Counted from the first letter of the stretch, positions 44,373 through 53,967 are shown. The stretch: 64,000 nucleotides of DNA from JAJYBV01 sp021812265 (GCA_027459525.1 DAIDIC010000093.1:1-64000); one strand, 5' to 3'. Translations and numbers: made by a program. Notes: a model not told the origin generated them from the sequence alone.

Positions 44373-45452
44373 TTACGGCGCCGCCGGCGCTGGTATATCT
44401 GACGAAGCGGTTTCCAATGCGTCGGTATACAAAAAACAGTTCACCCAATGATCTTTTTGTATTTCTGTGCGTTTAGGAAAACCGGTTCGGCAAATATCTT
44501 TGGCAAATGGACACCGCGGATGAAAACGGCAGCCGGCCGGCGGATTGATGAGACTTGGCGATTCACCTTTGCCGATAAGAGGCTCAACGCTATTTCTTGC
44601 GGGATCCGGCGCGGCGGAAAGCAATAACTGGGTATATGGGTGTTTCGGCTCCTTAATGAGCGCTTCACTCGGGCCGCTTTCAATAGATTGTCCGGCGTAC
44701 ATCACTAAAATGGTGTCGGCAAAATATCTGGCGCTGGCAATATCGTGTGTTATATACAGCAGCGCTAAATTTTCCTCATCTTTCAGACGGGTAAGCAGAT
44801 TTAAAATATCCAGTCGAATAGAAACATCCAGCATGGAAACGGGTTCATCAGCCAGCAGCACAGATGGCTTTGGCGCCAAAGCCCGCGCTATGGCAACACG
44901 CTGCCGCTGTCCGCCGCTCAGTTCATGCGGCAGTTTTTGAATGAACTGTTCTGCCGGTGTTAGGCTAACCCGCTGCAGTAATGCAAGAATTTCAATTTCC
45001 AGATCAGTTTTGGTTCGCGCCTTATGATAAATTTGCAGGGGCCGCGCCAAATGATAGCGAATGGAATGCGCCGCATTCAATGACGCAAATGGATCTTGAA
45101 ATATTAGCTGCACATGCTGGTGATACTTGCGGCTTTGCAGCCCGCCGGGCATGTTTCGTGAAGAAACACCGCTAAACAGAATATCACCGGATGTTGCCTG
45201 ATACATGCCGGCTAATATGCGGGCAGCCGTTGTTTTGCCGCTGCCGCTTTCACCAACCAATGCGGTAGTATAGCCGGGTCGCAGGCAGACAGAAAAATCT
45301 TCCAGCGCTTTCACCGTCTGCTGCCTGCCAAATAAAGATCCGCCGCCAACAGGAAACACTTTTCGCAAGTTCCGCGCTTCCAAAATCGGTGAAACGGTCG
45401 CTGACGAATCAGAATAGACTGCCGCAGCGCCATGTTGCATTGCATGTGTCAT
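44373..45452 (-). CDS. ABC transporter ATP-binding protein (DppF/OppF type)
   Basis: A 359-residue ATPase: Walker A ALVGESGSGKTTAAR, FQDPFASLN, signature LSGGQRQRVAIARAL, Walker B VLLADEPVSMLD, and switch His in YITHDIA. The C-terminal oligo_HPY extension contains PPAGCRFHPRCPFAKDIC, with Cys residues of the dipeptide/oligosaccharide branch. GGGAGG precedes ATG, one base after the stop of the partner ATPase. Confidence 0.93.
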   Translation of the reverse strand: MTHAMQHGAAAVYSDSSATVSPILEARNLRKVFPVGGGSLFGRQQTVKALEDFSVCLRPGYTTALVGESGSGKTTAARILAGMYQATSGDILFSGVSSRNMPGGLQSRKYHQHVQLIFQDPFASLNAAHSIRYHLARPLQIYHKARTKTDLEIEILALLQRVSLTPAEQFIQKLPHELSGGQRQRVAIARALAPKPSVLLADEPVSMLDVSIRLDILNLLTRLKDEENLALLYITHDIASARYFADTILVMYAGQSIESGPSEALIKEPKHPYTQLLLSAAPDPARNSVEPLIGKGESPSLINPPAGCRFHPRCPFAKDICRTGFPKRTEIQKDHWVNCFLYTDALETASSDIPAPAAP

Positions 45453-45453
45453 G

Positions 45454-46560
45454 TTATTGGCCTCCCGCTAAAATGTCTGTTTCGATGGTTTGCGGTTCAT
45501 CGTTTACAACTTGCCGACTCAGTGATTTAGGAGGCCCATTCGGCTGCAATCGAGGATCGTATAAATGGCACGCAGTTAAATGATCCGCCGCAGAAGCGTC
45601 AACCGGCTGTAATGATGGGTAAACAGTGCGGCAAGACTCCGCGGCAAACGCGCAGCGCGGATGGAATGCGCAGCCCGGTGGCAAATTACGCAAATCAGGC
45701 GGATGCCCGGGTATGCCCAAAATCTGCTTTTTTTCGCCATAAAGCGAAGGAAAAGAATGCAACAAGCCATGAGTATAGGGATGCTGTGTGTTGCGCATAA
45801 TAGTTTGCCGATTTGATTGCTCCACTATTTTACCGGCGTACATAATTGCCAGATGATCGCATATCTCTGTAAGCAGTGAAAGATCGTGCGTAATAAACAC
45901 CACCGAAAACCCAAATGTATTCTTTAAGTTTTGAATTTCTGATAAGATTTCGCGCTGCACCACAACATCCAAAGCGGTAGTCGGCTCATCCATAATAATC
46001 AATTCCGGATTCAGCGCCAGCGCAATAGCAATAACAACACGCTGCCGCATACCGCCGCTTAACTGATGGGGAAAGCTTTTTAACCGTTCGGGGGCAATAC
46101 CCACCATTTTTACCAGTTCAACCGCTCTTTGGTAATACTCATCGCGATGTAAATGCGGATGATGGGTGCGAAGAGTATCAATAATTTGTGTTTGCACACT
46201 TAATACCGGATTTAAGGCGTTCATAGCGCTTTGAAAAACTATCGACAGCTTTTTCCAGCGAAAATCTCGCAATTCTTTTTTATTTAATTGCAAAATATCA
46301 ATTGGCTCACTGCGCGCGTCATCCGGTTTTGGATAAAACAACGCGCGGCCGCCGGTAATTTCTGCCGGAAACTTTAACAGCCGGGCAACAGCAAACGCCA
46401 AGGTAGATTTTCCGCTGCCACTTTCACCTGCAAGCCCAAAAATTTCCCCGCGATTGACGGAAAAAGACACATCCGATACAGCGTGAACCGTTCCTGAACG
46501 CGAAAAGTAGTCAACTCCGATATGCTGAACATCTAATATCACTTTATTTTGTGCGGTCAT
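45454..46560 (-). CDS. ABC transporter ATP-binding protein (DppD/OppD type)
   Basis: A 368-residue ATPase: Walker A GLAGESGSGKSTLAFAVA, FQSAMNALNPV, signature LSGGMRQRVVIAIAL, Walker B LIIMDEPTTALD, switch His in VFITHDLS. The oligo_HPY tail has LPPGCAFHPRCAFAAESC. It pairs with the next ATPase to power the importer. Its ATG overlaps the stop of the preceding permease by four bases (ATGA). Confidence 0.93.
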   Translation of the reverse strand: MTAQNKVILDVQHIGVDYFSRSGTVHAVSDVSFSVNRGEIFGLAGESGSGKSTLAFAVARLLKFPAEITGGRALFYPKPDDARSEPIDILQLNKKELRDFRWKKLSIVFQSAMNALNPVLSVQTQIIDTLRTHHPHLHRDEYYQRAVELVKMVGIAPERLKSFPHQLSGGMRQRVVIAIALALNPELIIMDEPTTALDVVVQREILSEIQNLKNTFGFSVVFITHDLSLLTEICDHLAIMYAGKIVEQSNRQTIMRNTQHPYTHGLLHSFPSLYGEKKQILGIPGHPPDLRNLPPGCAFHPRCAFAAESCRTVYPSLQPVDASAADHLTACHLYDPRLQPNGPPKSLSRQVVNDEPQTIETDILAGGQ

Positions 46561-47516
46561 TCGGCGGCCTTCTTTCCACGATTCTTAGACGGAACCATCA
46601 TAAGTTTCGGGTTCACAATGGTGTCTAGCCCAAAATTGATAAACGCCAAGGATGATCCTAACAGCGCAACGCATAACCCCGGCGGCAAAAACCACCACCA
46701 TGCGCTTAACAATGTTCCGCTATTCTGCGCCCAATACAGCATATTGCCCCAGCTTACGGCAAGAATATTGCCCAAGCCAAGAAACGACAGACTAATTTCT
46801 GTTAATATGGCGTATATAGTAGTAAAAATAAAACTGGATGCAACAATCGCTATTAAATTCGGCATGATGTCAAAGAAGATGATTCTAAAATTATTTTCTC
46901 CGCCTAATTTGGAGGCTTGTATAAAATCTCTGTCGCGCATCGTCAGTGTTTGGGACCGTAAAACACGCGCCCCCCATGCCCAATTTGTCAGACCCACAAT
47001 GAAAACAATTGGCCATACCGATGTGTTAGGCACATAAGAAGACAAAACAATTGCCAATGGCGCCCCAGGAATAACCAAAAAAATATTAGTAATCAGCGAC
47101 AGTACATCATCTGCCCACCCGCCTAAATATCCACTGACCAACCCCATAATCACCGAAAGAGTTGTGGCAATGACGCCGGCGGCAAAGCCAGATAGTAATG
47201 TAAGTTTTGCGCCGATAACCAATTGCGAAAATACATCCTGACCGGTAAGAGTTGTTCCTAATAAATGCTTTACTGAAGGTGGCGCCAATGAATCGTTACT
47301 GAATGCGTTAGGGTCACCGTGAATAAAAAGCGGGCCAAAAGCAGCAACCAAAATAAAAAACAGCAGCATGCCAATACCTGTCCAAAACATTGCTGATTTA
47401 GGCAGCTGCGGCATCGCAAGTTTTGCCGCCAGATTTTTGATCATCGACCGCATATTGTTCGAGGTCTGCTTTGGCGAAGCCGCTGGCTTGCCGCCATGTG
47501 TATTCAATAGTTCCAT
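46557..47516 (-). CDS. ABC transporter permease (DppC/OppC type)
   Basis: A 319-residue permease with six membrane segments: one near residue 45 (FWTGIGMLLFFILVAAF), then HLLGTTLTGQDVFSQLVIGAK, and the EAA-loop region LRSQTLTMRDRDFIQASKLGGENNFRIIFFDIMPNL. The C-terminal motif ISLSFLGLG is typical. The N-terminal 30 residues are basic and cytoplasmic. Confidence 0.92.
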   Translation of the reverse strand: MELLNTHGGKPAASPKQTSNNMRSMIKNLAAKLAMPQLPKSAMFWTGIGMLLFFILVAAFGPLFIHGDPNAFSNDSLAPPSVKHLLGTTLTGQDVFSQLVIGAKLTLLSGFAAGVIATTLSVIMGLVSGYLGGWADDVLSLITNIFLVIPGAPLAIVLSSYVPNTSVWPIVFIVGLTNWAWGARVLRSQTLTMRDRDFIQASKLGGENNFRIIFFDIMPNLIAIVASSFIFTTIYAILTEISLSFLGLGNILAVSWGNMLYWAQNSGTLLSAWWWFLPPGLCVALLGSSLAFINFGLDTIVNPKLMMVPSKNRGKKAAE

Positions 47517-47528
47517 AGCCGACTCCTT

Positions 47529-48509
47529 TTAGTACCGAACCCGTGGATCAAGGATAAGATACATAATATCTGCTAAAAAATTTGCCGCCAAAACAGACAA
47601 AGCAATAACCAAAAAGATTCCCTGTATCAGGGGATAATCAGAATTCTGCACAGCTTGAAACAACAGAAAACCGATTCCAGGATATGAGAAAACCGATTCC
47701 ATAATAATGGAGCCGCCAACCACAAACCCCAAAGATAACGCAAAACCAGTGATATTTGGCAAAATAGCGTTTCTGGCCGCATACATCGTCATAACCCGCC
47801 AGTTTGAAAGTCCTTTAGCTTCCGCCATTAACACATAATCTTCCGAAAGAGTGTTTAACATTGCGTTGCGCATACCAACCATCCAACCGGCAAGTGAAAC
47901 TAAAACAATAGTTAACGCCGGTAAAATAGCGTGATTCAGCACATCAAATAATAATGACAAACTGAATTGGGAAGTATCCGCCGTAAAACTATACGCGCCA
48001 ATTATGGGAAACCACCCAAATTTAAAACCAAGAAAATATAAAAAGAACAGCGCTAAATAAAAATAGGGTATTGATGATAAAAAAGTAAGCGCCGGCGGCA
48101 CAATTCTATCAAAAATTGAACCCTGCCTCCAAGCGGATACAACACCCAACAGTGTTCCCAAAATAAAACTCATGATACTTGCGACACCAATTAACCCCAT
48201 CGTCCAAAATACATGGCTGACTATAACGGTGGAAACCGGTGTGGGATAATATTCAAACGACAACCCTAACTTGCCATGCAGCAAATCACCTAAATAACTA
48301 AAATATTGCTGCCATTCAGGAATTTTGGTGTTAATTCCAAACTGCAATTCCAGCGCCGCTATGGCTCTTGGGTCAATACGGCCTTGGGAACGGCCGACAA
48401 GTGTTTGTACGGGATCTCCCGGCGCCAGCCTGGGAATAATAAAATTCAGGGTTACAGCAGTCCATAACGCAATCACATAAAAAAATATCCGGCGTATGAA
48501 GTATCTCAT
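47529..48509 (-). CDS. ABC transporter permease (DppB/OppB type)
   Basis: From ATG 48509 (GAGG upstream) the protein has 326 residues and six membrane segments. It has FIPRLAPGDPVQ-like text at residues 27-38 (FIIPRLAPGDPV), the loop LLGVVSAWRQGSIFDRIV, and the EAA loop MRNAMLNTLSEDYVLMAEAKGLSNWRVMTMYAARNA. ESVFSYPGIGFLLFQAVQNSDYPLIQGIF is the family C-terminal signature. An in-frame GTG at 48521 would add four residues. Confidence 0.92.
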   Translation of the reverse strand: MRYFIRRIFFYVIALWTAVTLNFIIPRLAPGDPVQTLVGRSQGRIDPRAIAALELQFGINTKIPEWQQYFSYLGDLLHGKLGLSFEYYPTPVSTVIVSHVFWTMGLIGVASIMSFILGTLLGVVSAWRQGSIFDRIVPPALTFLSSIPYFYLALFFLYFLGFKFGWFPIIGAYSFTADTSQFSLSLLFDVLNHAILPALTIVLVSLAGWMVGMRNAMLNTLSEDYVLMAEAKGLSNWRVMTMYAARNAILPNITGFALSLGFVVGGSIIMESVFSYPGIGFLLFQAVQNSDYPLIQGIFLVIALSVLAANFLADIMYLILDPRVRY

Positions 48510-48535
48510 GGGAAGCCTCACGTGTGATTAATTGA

Positions 48536-48560
48536 GAGCGCAGGCAAAATGTCTGCGCTC
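48536..48560. promoter_or_regulatory. Intercistronic hairpin between binding-protein and permease genes
   Basis: GAGCGCAG (48536-48543) pairs with CTGCGCTC (48553-48560) with a nine-base loop. Such hairpins at this place often protect the binding-protein mRNA and let it exceed the permeases in amount. Confidence 0.6.
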
Positions 48561-48603
48561 CAGAGGGAAAGGAACGAACCAATGCTATTGTATATTGTAA
48601 ACC

Positions 48604-50259
48604 TTAGTTCGTCGGCTGCAAATTGAGAACTACATACTCCAAATCTGGCTGTTCATAAGGAGCAGGCGCGGCGTAAGGATTCGATTGAGTTGGCCAGCCG
48701 GTAAAGCGGGCGGTGCTGTAATCAAAGAACATTGCGCCATTGAACAGCGGAATAACCGGAATATCATTAACCATAATAGACTCTAATCCGTTTAACGCCT
48801 GCTGCTGCGTCGCAGAATCCGATGATGTAGCCAATTGAGTGAGCAATTGGTCGGCTTGCGGATTGCTGTAACGCCAGTAATTGGATGTAGCGTTTTGCCC
48901 TATCGGAGCTGTATTATTGCTGGAAAGCAATGAATTAAACAGGTAATAGGGTGTTGGTCCGGGATTGGTCCAAGAGATAGCGGCGTCGAAAGAGCCGTTT
49001 TGCAGTGAAGAAATATACTGATTGAACGAAATTACATTTGGCGTTACCTGGAAACCGAGTTGCGTTAATTCCTGAGCCATAATTTGCGTATCAGTATCCC
49101 AGTCGGTCCAGCCGGTAACAACGTTTATTTGGAATTTAATCGGATTGCCGTTTTTATCCAAATATTGTCCCGCGCTGTTCTTTTTGTATCCGGCGTTATT
49201 CAAGATAGTTTGCGCCTGAGTAACGCTTGGGGAACCAAAAGAAGCGTTGGCAAACTGCGAATCTAAGAAAGACTGCTGCGCCGGAAGCATCAGTTCGGTT
49301 GGGTTGGCAACCGAGTCTAAACCAGATTCGCCTTGTGTGACAAGCTGCTGGCGATCGATGACAGCGCTAACCGCTTGACGGAAAGCGACATCGTTATACG
49401 GCGCTTTTGTCAGGTTAAAGTACAGATTAATGACGTTAGACGCCGGCCAGTAAAAGTGATTATTGGCGTTGCTTTTGGCCCATGTTTGAATATCTGTAGT
49501 AAATACGCCGGCCCAATCAAGCCCGCCGGTTTGCAGCACCAAATCTGCGCTGGTATTTGAAGATACCGCCGGATAGCGGATAGTATCTACGTGAATGGAG
49601 CTGACATTCCAATAATTTGAATTTTTTACATAAGTGAAAACTTGCGGGGTAAATGAACCAACTTTATATGGGCCGGTGCCAACCGGATTTTGGTTGGTTA
49701 CTTTACTGGGGTCTGGATACGATGACCAGACATGCTGCGGAACAATAGGCGTTTGGCCGGCAATATACCAAAGATCGGTTAATCCGGGTTTATTAAAGGT
49801 CATAACAACCGTGTTGGGATCGGAATTGGTAACACTGACCAAATCTTTCCACACAGCGTTGGTGTCTATTGCGGGGAACTGTTTAAGCAAATTGAAGGTA
49901 AAAACGACATCCGTCGCGCTGAATGGCTGACCGTCATTCCATTTTACGCCTTGGCGGAGAGTAAAGGTTAAAGTTTTGCTATCTGAACTAAACTGATATT
50001 GCGTAGCAAGCCATGGTTGAATAGTGCCATTCAGCCGGTTAATTTGCAGTAAAGATTCATACACCAAGCCAAACGCGCCATAATTTGCCTGAGGCGGCGC
50101 AAGGAATGGGTTAAAGTTGTTCGTAAAATCTCCGGCAGGGGAAGGAACAACCGTTAAAACACTGGACGAACCGCTGCTTGAAGCGGAATTGCCGCAGCCG
50201 GCAAATATCATTGCTGCTGCCAAGGCAAACGCTGAAAGAACTTGAATTGAGCGACGCAC
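48604..50259 (-). CDS. ABC transporter substrate-binding lipoprotein (SBP_bac_5)
   Basis: A 551-residue lipoprotein from GTG 50259, which has AAAGGAGG seven bases upstream. The signal ends in lipobox MIFAGC. The family-5 fold appears as YESLLQINRLNGTIQPWLATQYQFSSDSKTLTFTLRQGVKWNDGQPFSATDVVFTFN, VGTGPYKVGSFTPQVFTYVKNSNYW, and FRQAVSAVIDRQQLV. Family members bind peptides or oligosaccharides; the adjacent GH1 gene and sugar regulator favour a glycoside such as cellobiose. It is the first gene of the operon and the closest to the divergent regulator. Confidence 0.93.
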   Translation of the reverse strand: MRRSIQVLSAFALAAAMIFAGCGNSASSSGSSSVLTVVPSPAGDFTNNFNPFLAPPQANYGAFGLVYESLLQINRLNGTIQPWLATQYQFSSDSKTLTFTLRQGVKWNDGQPFSATDVVFTFNLLKQFPAIDTNAVWKDLVSVTNSDPNTVVMTFNKPGLTDLWYIAGQTPIVPQHVWSSYPDPSKVTNQNPVGTGPYKVGSFTPQVFTYVKNSNYWNVSSIHVDTIRYPAVSSNTSADLVLQTGGLDWAGVFTTDIQTWAKSNANNHFYWPASNVINLYFNLTKAPYNDVAFRQAVSAVIDRQQLVTQGESGLDSVANPTELMLPAQQSFLDSQFANASFGSPSVTQAQTILNNAGYKKNSAGQYLDKNGNPIKFQINVVTGWTDWDTDTQIMAQELTQLGFQVTPNVISFNQYISSLQNGSFDAAISWTNPGPTPYYLFNSLLSSNNTAPIGQNATSNYWRYSNPQADQLLTQLATSSDSATQQQALNGLESIMVNDIPVIPLFNGAMFFDYSTARFTGWPTQSNPYAAPAPYEQPDLEYVVLNLQPTN

Positions 50260-50660
50260 AATGAAACCTCCTTTGGATTTTGGCACGAATCTGCATTTGA
50301 TTCGTAAGAAAAGCGGCGCGGCTGGCGCAAACAAAACAGTGTTCTCATAATTCCGGTTTAAAAAGTAATCTTTCAGAAATGGAAAGCGGCAAAAAAAGCC
50401 GATTGCAGCGCTATATTCTCAATTAGCAATAACGGATAAAAATATCAAATCTTGAAAGTACTTTTTCTTGGTTGCGTCAGCGCAGCCTGAGTATTATTTT
50501 TTTAGCTAAGTTTCACTGTAAAACCAGCCAAAAAAAATCTCTATGCGACAAAATTCAATCTCTGAATTCAGTAACAACAGTATTTAGTTCATCATATTCA
50601 TTTACATGAAAACAAGCAATATTTTCATATTTTTATCAGATAAAGGATGAATATTTGAAC

Positions 50661-50678
50661 CAATGATTCGAATCTTTG
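50661..50678. promoter_or_regulatory. Palindromic operator at the start of the importer transcript
   Basis: GATTCGAATC (50665-50674) is a perfect palindrome, inside CAATGATTCGAATCTTTG, which is symmetric except at one pair. It covers the expected start of transcription of the minus-strand promoter, so a bound repressor would block it. The regulator encoded next door is a strong candidate binder. Confidence 0.55.
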
Positions 50679-50683
50679 CCAAA

Positions 50684-50712
50684 ATTATACCATATCATTT
50701 TCGGGAAGTCAA
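50684..50712 (-). promoter_or_regulatory. Consensus sigma-70 promoter of the importer operon
   Basis: On the minus strand TTGACT (50712-50707) and TATAAT (50689-50684) are separated by exactly 17 bases. The distance to the GTG start is about 420 bases, so the transcript carries a long leader. The leader has no ORF of note. Confidence 0.85.
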
Positions 50713-50788
50713 TACTTTTTCAGACATTTTTTTAATATATATCTGATTAACTTCCATTTCATCCGGCAACAAATAAAAATATATCGCC

Positions 50789-50823
50789 ATATATCATACT
50801 CATTTTCCTGAATATATCATACT
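50789..50823. repeat. Pair of 12-base direct repeats in the divergent promoter region
   Basis: ATATATCATACT occurs at 50789-50800 and again at 50812-50823, 23 bases apart (two helical turns). It lies upstream of the importer promoter and about 215 bases before the regulator gene. The core ATATCATAC also occurs at 63410-63418 and, inverted, at 23596-23604. Confidence 0.5.
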
Positions 50824-51036
50824 TATAAAGCCCATTAAAAATACCATTTTCTTGCAAAATATTTGCTGAATGCGTATACTTGATGAAGAAAGACCTGTTA
50901 TTTTTATAATACACAGAGCAGTATCTTCGTTCTTTCGGAATCTGTCATATTTTATGTTTCAGATATACCCTAGTATCAAGTAGAAACAAGCAGGCAGAAT
51001 AGGAGATAGCCGGCTTTTCTGTATGAGGAAGTTTTT

Positions 51037-52302
51037 ATGCATAAGGCAACATCAAATACCAACTTAGCTTCTTACCGACCACAATATGAAACTGTCGCCG
51101 AAAGAATTATTGATTATATCTTAGAGGCTCATCTCAAACCGGGTGACCGGCTGCCACCTGAACAAAAATTGGGTGAGCAGCTTGGCGTTGGCCGCAGTGT
51201 CGTGCGCGAAGCCGTAAAATACTTATCGGCTACCGGGCTTATTGGCGCACGCCGCGGATACGGGCTGTATGTTGCCGACCGAGAAGAATTACTAGATCGT
51301 ATGACATATTTAGCCGAATCAATGGGCTTGTCGCTTGCTGAGTCGCAATATTCCCGCATTCCGGCGCTGACAGAACGGCAAGAAAATGCTCCGGACCACG
51401 CTAATCTTCCCGGACTCGGCCGAATTACCCGAAAAGGAGTTCAGCCAATTTATGTAAATATTGTGGTGAACAGTCTGGCAACGCACTATGACTTTGCAAT
51501 TCTTCGCGGTGTAGAATCTGCTTGCTATGAACACGGCTACTATACAGTTCTTTCCACCGTTTACGACGAACGCGGCCAAGAAAGAAACTGGATGAAAACC
51601 ATTAAAAGCGGTAACATAGACGGCGCTATTTTAGTGTTAAGCGCAAATTTGAATATAGATTTTACAACCCTAAATCAGCATAATCTTCCCATCGTTATTG
51701 TTGATAATTGCGGGGAAATGGTTCCGGAAATTCCTTCGGTTGGCGCAACAAATTGGACCGGCGCATTACAGGCAACACATTATCTTATCCGCTTAGGGCA
51801 CACAAAAATTGCCACTATCAGCGGCACCCCAAATTTTATTGCTGCACAGGCGCGCGCCGCCGGATTTCGCGTTGCTTTAGAATCTGCGGGCATTGCAATT
51901 AATCCGCAATATGTGCGCCCAGGATTTTTTGTGGGGGACAGCGGCTATGTGCAAACTAATGAGCTGCTCAATCTGCCAGAGCCGCCGACAGCAATTTTTG
52001 TATGCAACGACATTCAATCTATTGGCGTGTACCATGCATTGCGCGAACGCGGTGTAAAAATTCCTGAGGAAATGAGCGTTATCGGATTTGACAACGACCC
52101 TCGCAGCGAAGATTTATGGCCGCAACTGACCACTATTAATCAGCCGCTTATGGAAATGGGCAGGGTAGGAACAAACATGATGGCTACGATGCTGCAAGGA
52201 AAGAAACTCGACGCAAACCGTGTTGAACTCGCCACCACAATCGTTATTCGTGATTCTTGCGCCGCGCCGCGTCCGGGCGTTATTGAATCCTTGGGACGTT
52301 GA
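51037..52302 (+). CDS. GntR-LacI hybrid transcriptional regulator
   Basis: A 421-residue protein joining two families. Residues 18-88 are a GntR winged helix (AERIIDYILEAHLKPGDRLPPEQKLGEQLGVGRSVVREAVKYL). Residues about 140-415 are a periplasmic-binding-type sugar sensor (VNSLATHYDFAILRGVESACYEHGY, AILVLSANL, VVDN region, AIFVCNDIQSIGVYHALRERGVKIPEEMSVIGFDND). The same arrangement is known in AraR of Bacillus. It probably represses the divergent importer/GH1 operon and releases it on binding the sugar. It ends at a bidirectional terminator. Confidence 0.93.
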   Translation: MHKATSNTNLASYRPQYETVAERIIDYILEAHLKPGDRLPPEQKLGEQLGVGRSVVREAVKYLSATGLIGARRGYGLYVADREELLDRMTYLAESMGLSLAESQYSRIPALTERQENAPDHANLPGLGRITRKGVQPIYVNIVVNSLATHYDFAILRGVESACYEHGYYTVLSTVYDERGQERNWMKTIKSGNIDGAILVLSANLNIDFTTLNQHNLPIVIVDNCGEMVPEIPSVGATNWTGALQATHYLIRLGHTKIATISGTPNFIAAQARAAGFRVALESAGIAINPQYVRPGFFVGDSGYVQTNELLNLPEPPTAIFVCNDIQSIGVYHALRERGVKIPEEMSVIGFDNDPRSEDLWPQLTTINQPLMEMGRVGTNMMATMLQGKKLDANRVELATTIVIRDSCAAPRPGVIESLGR

Positions 52303-52370
52303 CACACACCGGCGGCGTTTTTTGGCGAAAAACACCGCCAATAATGACATTATGGATTCGCGATTGAAAC

Positions 52371-52412
52371 AAAAAAACTCAGATTCCGCGAAATTGCTTG
52401 CAGGAATCTGAG
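52371..52412. terminator. Bidirectional terminator between regulator and MFS gene
   Basis: CTCAGATTCC (52378-52387) pairs perfectly with GGAATCTGAG (52403-52412). Seven A precede it (52371-52377), giving U-runs for the minus-strand gene; the plus side has only a CTTTG tail, so it is better for the minus direction. Confidence 0.75.
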
Positions 52413-52430
52413 CTTTGTCTATTGTTTTAG

Positions 52431-53807
52431 TTACCGCGCGCCTTTAATTTTGGCGACAAACCAAGTTCCCAGCGCAAAAAGAATCACCGAGACGCTGAAC
52501 AATATGGAATAGGAAATATTCGGTGTCAGCCCAGAATTTTGCAGGAAAAATAAAATCGCGCCGCCCAAAACCGCGCCGATTACCTGCGGAATAATGCCCA
52601 TTGCCGTCCAAATTCCCATATCTTTGCCGTATTGGTCAACCGGCGGCAGCACATCTGTGGCCAGCGCCCAATCTACACTGGTATAGGCGCCATACCCTAA
52701 TCCAAAAAAGCCTGCCGCCGCCAATGCAGCGCCAAACGCCACCGACACTGAGAGATTCGACGCGACAATAAACATAATACAGGTTACCGTCATCATAGCG
52801 CCGGAAAGATACACCATTATTTTCCGGCCGAATTTATCGGAAAGCGCGCCGCCAAGCATTGTTGTGATCAATGAAGATCCCAATACTATAGGAAAAAACT
52901 TAAATGACACATCAGATGACGCCGTATGATCTTTCAGCACATCGGTAAAATAATACAGCAAAAAAGTATTGATAGACCAAATTCCCGTCATCACCATCAG
53001 CCGAGTTATCAACACCCATGTAAAATCGGGATATTTTTTCGTTTCCAGCTTAAATCTGCTCCAAAACTCTTTTGCCCGAAAAGGAATAACTGTTTGCGGC
53101 AGTGTTTCATGCACGCTGATAACGGTAAGAAACACAAAAAACGCCTGCACTGCAGCCAATGTGACATAAAATACAAACGTTTCGTGCGCAAATGTTTGCA
53201 AATATGCGCTGGTTACCTGCTGGTTATTGCCATAGCTTACGATTGCGCCGGCAACAACAAAACCGGCAATAGTTCCCAGCAAAGTCATCAACCCATACCA
53301 GCCCGAAGCCGCGCCGCGCTGCTGTTTCGGCACTTGGTCGGCTATAATAGCGCTCCACGGCGCATTGGATATATTATTGGAAAATTGCAGCAGCACAAAT
53401 AACAGCGCCATTACCACAATGCTGGGATGAGTAAATGGCGTTTGAATAAATGTCTGCCCCACTAACGCAAAACATAATAATATAATAACATTCATAACCG
53501 CCCCGGCAATCATAAACGGCCGCCGGCGGCCCAGCCGTGTGCGCACATAGTCGCTGATGGAACCGGTCAGCGGATTCACCGCAAAAGCCACCAAGGTACC
53601 CCACACTACCACCAGCGGCAAATTCAGGTCTTTATGCGCGGCGCCAAAATATACCGCAACCTGCGCGGGAATAACAACATTTAAAAGCGCGATCCAGTGG
53701 AAATTATTGGCAAACCAAAATAAATTAATCTTAATTTGCCCCCATACACTAATGCGCTGTACAGCTGCTTCGCTGTTCAATTGAATAGATTGGTCAGCGC
53801 TGGCCAT
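52431..53807 (-). CDS. MFS sugar transporter (GPH-like, MFS_2)
   Basis: A 458-residue transporter from ATG 53807 (AGAGGAAA upstream) with 12 membrane segments. NPLTGSISDYVRTRLGRRRPFMIAGA is the MFS_2/GPH motif after TM2, and GGALSDKFGRKIMVYLSGAMM is its repeat in the second half. SNAPWSAIIADQVPKQQRGAASGWYGLMTLLG is also typical. Substrates are usually disaccharides or glycosides in symport with H+ or Na+. Its position beside the sugar regulator suggests a second uptake route. Confidence 0.9.
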   Translation of the reverse strand: MASADQSIQLNSEAAVQRISVWGQIKINLFWFANNFHWIALLNVVIPAQVAVYFGAAHKDLNLPLVVVWGTLVAFAVNPLTGSISDYVRTRLGRRRPFMIAGAVMNVIILLCFALVGQTFIQTPFTHPSIVVMALLFVLLQFSNNISNAPWSAIIADQVPKQQRGAASGWYGLMTLLGTIAGFVVAGAIVSYGNNQQVTSAYLQTFAHETFVFYVTLAAVQAFFVFLTVISVHETLPQTVIPFRAKEFWSRFKLETKKYPDFTWVLITRLMVMTGIWSINTFLLYYFTDVLKDHTASSDVSFKFFPIVLGSSLITTMLGGALSDKFGRKIMVYLSGAMMTVTCIMFIVASNLSVSVAFGAALAAAGFFGLGYGAYTSVDWALATDVLPPVDQYGKDMGIWTAMGIIPQVIGAVLGGAILFFLQNSGLTPNISYSILFSVSVILFALGTWFVAKIKGAR

Positions 53808-53967
53808 GCACGTTTCCTCTTCATGAATTATAAATACATCCGCGAGATTTGCATGAATATGGCGCGGCAAATCCGTTTCGGATTAAGTTTTATTATACAT
53901 GATTTTTGCGGAATTGACGTTAAACAATTGCGTTATATGCTGCTCTTGCTCAAATATTATATAAAAT

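Noticed and set aside
50470..50508. Hairpin followed by a T-run as a terminator
   Set aside because: It points along the plus strand where no gene precedes it, and pairing includes a wobble; its role in the leader is unclear.
50665..50674. GATTCGAATC as a tRNA T-loop
   Set aside because: No acceptor, D or anticodon stems can be formed around it; it fits an operator better.
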